This document shows, in pieces, positions 60,570-64,000 of a stretch of DNA of 64,000 bases. The notes beneath the pieces are model-generated. The model was not told the DNA's origin. It saw nothing but the letters and a program-made list of their open reading frames with translations, and ran no database searches. Position 1 is the stretch's first letter. The number at the start of each line of letters is the position of its first letter. The translations under genes and the position numbers were made by a program. Source of the stretch: Geobacter sp. (GTDB lineage Bacteria > Desulfobacterota > Desulfuromonadia > Geobacterales > DSM-12255); contig VFJK01000027.1 of NCBI GenBank assembly GCA_009886125.1, positions 1-64,000 of the forward strand, written 5' to 3'.

Positions 60570-61826
60570 TCATTTGAGAAAATCCAGCAGCAGCATGACA
60601 TTCAATCCGGTGACGATTGCGGCGATACTCCAGAGGAGAATTGCGCCGAACGGGCTGTTGGCGTGTGTCCCCATGACTTTTTTCGAGGAGGTGAGGTAGA
60701 TCTGGAGAAAGATCGTCCAGGGGAGCTGGATGCTGAGGAGGACCTGGGAGTAGATGAGCCCTTTGAAGGTGTCTTCGATCAGGAAGATCGCGGCTGCGCC
60801 GACCACCAGGGTCAGGATGATCCCTTTTTTCGTGTGCAGGTCACTGCTGTTAAACGGTTCTCCGAAAATGCCGGCAAAGATGCTCCCGCCGGCCATGCCG
60901 GCGGTTATCGATGAGGCGATACCTGCCAGCAGGAGTGCGATGGCAAAGATCACGGCAGCACTGTTGCCGAGCAGGGGACGGAGCATCTGTTCGGCCTGGG
61001 AAAGTTCGCTGACCTGGAGCCGATTCAGGTAGAACGTTGCGGCAGCCATCAGGATCATGGCGCTGTTGATGGCCCAGCCGATCCCCATTGAGATGAGCGT
61101 GTCGAGAAACTCGAACTTCAGCTGATAGCGGATGACCTCTTCATTTTCACGGTTCCACTGCCGGCTCTGGATGATCTCCGAGTGGAGGAAGAGGTTGTGG
61201 GGCATGACCACCGCGCCGAGGACACTCATGATGATCGGTAGTGCGCCGGGGGGGAATGCAGGGGTGATCCATCCTGCGGCAGCTGAATGCCACTCCGTCG
61301 GAACGAGCCAGAGCTCGTAAATGAATGATAAGCCGATAAGGGAGACAAAACCGATGATGACCCGCTCCAGCTTTCGGTAGGCGGTACCGAAGAGGAGCCA
61401 GAGCACAAGCCCGAGAAGAAGCAGAGTTCCTATTTTCAGGGGGAGCTTGAAGAGCATGTTCAGGGCGATCGCCCCGCCGAGCAGCTCTGCCGTGGCAGTG
61501 GCACAGGAGGCGATACAGGCTGAACCGAGCAGCGGGCGTGACAGAAACGGGGGGAGATGGCGGGTGGCTGCTTCGGCGATGCACTCCCCGGTGACGATGC
61601 CGAGGTGGGCGGCATTGTGCTGCAGGAGGATCAGCATGACCGTGGAGAGTGTTACCATCCAGAGGAGACGGTAGCCGTACTGTGATCCGGCAGCGACATT
61701 GGCTGCCCAGTTGCCGGGGTCTATGAATCCTACAGTCACCAGAAGGCCGGGCCCGATATATTTCCGGATATCCGAAAATACGGCCCTGGTGTGTTCATTC
61801 CAGCTGAAAAGACCGGATAGATTCAT
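60570..61826 (-). CDS. mntH: NRAMP-family manganese/iron transporter
   Basis: A 418-residue membrane protein with eleven predicted spans. The metal-binding motifs are canonical: DPGN at residues 36-39 in the first span and MPHNLFLHS in the sixth. These bind Mn2+ or Fe2+ in proton-coupled uptake. The next gene upstream is the DUF362 protein, ending 17 bases before this start, so they may be co-transcribed. No regulatory site such as a Fur or MntR box was recognised. Confidence 0.9.
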   Translation of the reverse strand: MNLSGLFSWNEHTRAVFSDIRKYIGPGLLVTVGFIDPGNWAANVAAGSQYGYRLLWMVTLSTVMLILLQHNAAHLGIVTGECIAEAATRHLPPFLSRPLLGSACIASCATATAELLGGAIALNMLFKLPLKIGTLLLLGLVLWLLFGTAYRKLERVIIGFVSLIGLSFIYELWLVPTEWHSAAAGWITPAFPPGALPIIMSVLGAVVMPHNLFLHSEIIQSRQWNRENEEVIRYQLKFEFLDTLISMGIGWAINSAMILMAAATFYLNRLQVSELSQAEQMLRPLLGNSAAVIFAIALLLAGIASSITAGMAGGSIFAGIFGEPFNSSDLHTKKGIILTLVVGAAAIFLIEDTFKGLIYSQVLLSIQLPWTIFLQIYLTSSKKVMGTHANSPFGAILLWSIAAIVTGLNVMLLLDFLK

Positions 61827-61843
61827 AATGCCGGGGTACCTGT

Positions 61844-62725
61844 TTAGACTTTGAGGATCTTCATCCTTTCGACCTTGATCTCGCCAAGCCCTCGCCTGTG
61901 AGCTTCAACGGTTACGGAAATATCTTCCGGCTTCAGTCCGAACAGCGTTGTCGCGTAGGCATCTGCAGCGACGATGTCGGTCGAGGCGATGACCTTGTTC
62001 AGTTTTTTCACATCTTTGATGTCGCCCCCTTGCGGGCCGTGGGCCGTCAGAATACGGGTCGCGTCGACGACGACGAGGTGCGTCTTGAACACCGTGTTGA
62101 TATCCGCCAGGGCAATATCGATATTTTTATGGATGGAGCCGCGATTGCCGCCCATGATCCCCATGACGTTCTTCATGCCGATGGTCAGCTTTGAAAGGCC
62201 GTGATGCTTGAGTACCGGCACATTGATGTAGACATCTGCCGAGAGCGCTTCACCGTAAAGGTCCCACTCCTTGAGCGCTTTGCCGTTGAGTACGACCTTT
62301 TTGAAGCGCTCTTCTTCAAGATGCTTGACCTCGACCCCTTTCATTCCTTTCAGTGCAGTCTCGATGCCGCTGTTTTTGTAGCATCTGCGCTCGTCATTGC
62401 AGGTCCGGTCAAATACCTTGACCTTCTTTGCCCCTGCCTTCAGGCACTCTTCCACGACAGCCAGCACGACGAGAGGATTTGTGTTCGCTGCAAGTTCAGG
62501 AGTCCTGTCCCACCCCATGTTCGGCTTGACCACAACGGTATTGCCGGGCTTCACAAAGCGTTTCATCCCGCCGAGCGCGTTGATGGCGTTCCGGGTGATC
62601 TGTGCAGGGTCACTCCCTTCTCCGACTGCAACGACCGGACCGGTGGCGGCAAAAAGACTCCGCAGCGGCAGGCTCCAGAACAGTGAAGAGAGGCCGAGGA
62701 GTTTGATGAAGCGCCTTCTTTTCAT
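61844..62725 (-). CDS. DUF362-family exported protein with Tat signal
   Basis: A 293-residue protein with an N-terminal twin-arginine signal (MKRRRFIKLLGLSS, cleavage near LFAA). The DUF362 core includes NTVVVKPNMGWDR, ADVYINVPVLKHHGLSK, TIGMKNVMGIMGG and DIVAADAYATTLFG. Its function is unknown; family members often lie beside NapH-like polyferredoxins, and one is encoded at 56466. AGGAGG lies seven bases before the ATG. It is 112 bases downstream of the Ntn-hydrolase-like gene and directly upstream of mntH. Confidence 0.83.
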   Translation of the reverse strand: MKRRRFIKLLGLSSLFWSLPLRSLFAATGPVVAVGEGSDPAQITRNAINALGGMKRFVKPGNTVVVKPNMGWDRTPELAANTNPLVVLAVVEECLKAGAKKVKVFDRTCNDERRCYKNSGIETALKGMKGVEVKHLEEERFKKVVLNGKALKEWDLYGEALSADVYINVPVLKHHGLSKLTIGMKNVMGIMGGNRGSIHKNIDIALADINTVFKTHLVVVDATRILTAHGPQGGDIKDVKKLNKVIASTDIVAADAYATTLFGLKPEDISVTVEAHRRGLGEIKVERMKILKV

Positions 62726-62837
62726 CTCTTAACCTCCTTGAACAGGACAGGGCGGAATAAATTCATCTGCCTCACAATTCCCTCGCGATCATCAGGATTT
62801 TGAACCTGGAATCTTGAAGTAATCTTGAGGCTAGTAA

Positions 62838-63647
62838 TCATTTTGCCGGTGCGGTTTTGCTCTTCGAATCGTCCACTTCCGGGCACTGGCTCTTGTGCTG
62901 AATCCACTCTGCTTTTTTCGGAGTGATCTTGAGGATGTCGATCGGCGGACCTACTTTTTTCGGATCAGCAGCTATTTCAGCACTGATCCATTCGTTTATA
63001 TTCCGGACTTCATCGAAATCGCTGAAAAAATCTTTTTTCTTGAGGAGATCGTTGATCGCATCCTGCATCCCGAGGAAAAGGATCTTCGGCTGCCCTGATC
63101 CTGGCTTGGTCACGATGTCCTGCTTGATGGATTTCAGCGTGACCGGCTGATTTTTCTGGCTCGTTATCCGGTACTCCAGCATGGCAAGGACGGTTCCCTT
63201 CTTTTCGGCTCCGGCGACCAGAACCTGCATGGCTATCCGGTTCTGCACATCTTCCGTGTACCATCGGGAGAAGAGCCGGGCGTCTGTTGTGCGGAGTTTT
63301 TCAAAAGCTGCCTGAAGCTTTGCCTGAACAGTCTTGTCGTAGGCGTCGAGGCGGGAAGTGATGGTTCCGGTGCCGGCAAAGACCGTCTCTGCCAATTCGT
63401 AGGCGTTAAAGCTGGATGACGGGAGAGCAGGAATTCCCGAGAACACCACGTAGACATCGTTCATCTTTGTTATCTTGCACTGGCTGATGGCAACATCCTT
63501 CTCGATGAGGACTTTGCTGTCGGTGCCCAGGAAAATTTCATCGCCGGTCTTTATTGCGACAATACTGGTAGCCAGAGCTGCAGTCGTGTAGAGCAGGAGA
63601 GCAGTGATTACTGCTGAAAACGGGATCAGGCGTGGGACTCTGTTCAT
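62838..63647 (-). CDS. Exported proteasome-type Ntn-hydrolase-like protein
   Basis: A 269-residue protein with a signal peptide (MNRVPRLIPFSAVITALLLY, cleavage after ALA at residue 26). Cleavage would expose Thr as the first residue of TSIVAIKTGDEIFLGTDSKV. Numbered from that Thr, Asp falls at 17 and Lys at 32, closely matching Thr1, Asp17 and Lys33 of proteasome beta subunits and HslV. A glycine-containing segment (VVFSGIPAL) lies near the expected Gly47 loop. The fold match is inferred from this pattern. A periplasmic threonine hydrolase activated by signal peptidase is plausible. GGAGAAG precedes the ATG. Confidence 0.68.
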   Translation of the reverse strand: MNRVPRLIPFSAVITALLLYTTAALATSIVAIKTGDEIFLGTDSKVLIEKDVAISQCKITKMNDVYVVFSGIPALPSSSFNAYELAETVFAGTGTITSRLDAYDKTVQAKLQAAFEKLRTTDARLFSRWYTEDVQNRIAMQVLVAGAEKKGTVLAMLEYRITSQKNQPVTLKSIKQDIVTKPGSGQPKILFLGMQDAINDLLKKKDFFSDFDEVRNINEWISAEIAADPKKVGPPIDILKITPKKAEWIQHKSQCPEVDDSKSKTAPAK

Positions 63648-63674
63648 TTTGAAGCTTCTCCTTTGAGCTGATAA

Positions 63675-64000
63675 TTATTCAAGGACCTTCACCTCTTTGG
63701 CGAAATAATCCGTATCTCCGAACCAGTTGGCCGGCAGACCCTTATGCTGTTCGTAATAGATCGATACCCTTTTTCCGACAGTGGCGTTGATCTTTTTTGC
63801 CAGTTCATCGTTTCTGGCCGTAAAGTAGAACTTCTCCGGCATGGACCCGGGCACGGCCACCATGGCCATCTCCCCCTCCCAGGTCTTGATCAGCCACCCT
63901 TTTTGAGAGAACTTCTGGACATAACCGGCACGCTCGCCCTTGGAGTAGCTCCAGTTGAGCGCAACCCAGAGATAACCCGCAAAAGCTGCGATAACCAGAG
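63675..64000 (-). CDS. Small membrane-anchored protein, partial (runs off the right edge)
   Basis: The track gives only the last 64 codons; translating back to the edge gives at least 108. The visible part begins with a membrane segment (LVIAAFAGYLWVALNW), then YSKGERAGYVQKFSQKGWL, TWEGEMAMVAVPG and CFGDT-like WFGDTDYFAKEV. Similar small proteins are common in Geobacter, sometimes mis-annotated as 6-phosphogluconate dehydrogenase; I know of no proven function. It lies 27 bases upstream of the Ntn-hydrolase-like gene and may be co-transcribed. Confidence 0.65.
   Translation of the reverse strand, partial: LVIAAFAGYLWVALNWSYSKGERAGYVQKFSQKGWLIKTWEGEMAMVAVPGSMPEKFYFTARNDELAKKINATVGKRVSIYYEQHKGLPANWFGDTDYFAKEVKVLE

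Noticed and set aside
1-64000. tRNA, rRNA or CRISPR array
   Set aside because: No tRNA-like cloverleaf, rRNA segment or regularly spaced direct-repeat array was noticed on either strand; a dedicated scan could still find a tRNA I missed.

Overview
The window looks like a chromosome segment of a Geobacter/Geotalea-type deltaproteobacterium (Desulfuromonadales). The evidence is the three adjacent, very large multihaem c-type cytochromes with mixed CXXCH and CX4CH motifs, a CbcSTU-like quinol oxidoreductase module, system II cytochrome c maturation genes, a PilZ/GGDEF signalling background, and a partial right-end gene of a small family I associate with Geobacter. The species cannot be fixed from sequence alone. 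All calls come from reading the translations; no database search was run.

Layout. 1-4 kb (minus strand): a nickel-pincer cofactor (lar) operon with a flavoprotein and an aminotransferase upstream and a vapBC toxin-antitoxin pair wedged between larB and larC. 4.1-8.9 kb: a CheY-like regulator followed by a wrecked cheC, a secreted protein of unknown family, a 181-bp MITE-like element, a B12-binding radical SAM enzyme resembling hopanoid methylases, and a methylmalonyl-CoA decarboxylase. 8.9-13.1 kb (minus): a tetrahaem cytochrome / FeS / NrfD membrane complex and, upstream of it, a fused sigma / zinc anti-sigma / membrane protein. 13.2-24.2 kb: a higBA module beside a tail-fibre-like gene fragment, then mostly core genes (OmpH-like chaperone, pseudoreceiver-PilZ protein, glycogen phosphorylase, GreB, a serine hydrolase, a CBS-PAS-GGDEF cyclase, fumarase) and one unknown gene.

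24.2-54.4 kb is the most distinctive part. Three multihaem cytochromes (2677, 630 and about 1295 residues; about 31, 9 and 20 CXXCH plus about 11, 4 and 5 CX4CH by my count) are followed by membrane glycosyltransferase-like proteins, ResB and CcsA (haem delivery and ligation for c-type cytochromes), a beta-propeller lipoprotein and a second vapBC. Next comes a tight run of B12-radical SAM enzyme, small membrane protein, two LuxE-like acyl-activating proteins (one with a degenerate active-site motif) and a small protein. The region ends with a secreted paralogue of the 4.8-kb gene, a small membrane protein and a BchE-like radical SAM enzyme. My working picture is a surface electron-transfer system with its own maturation genes, next to an uncharacterised acyl/lipid-type modification pathway.

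54.4-64 kb (minus): a class C beta-lactamase-like lipoprotein, a NapH-like polyferredoxin, and a small island of toxin-antitoxin modules and relics (RelB-PIN, truncated RhuM, group II intron 3' end, Phd-PIN plus a third gene). After these come an NRAMP metal transporter, a DUF362 protein, an exported protein with proteasome-type N-terminal-threonine hydrolase features, and a partial gene at the right edge. Five type II toxin-antitoxin modules lie in 64 kb. No tRNA, rRNA or CRISPR array was seen.
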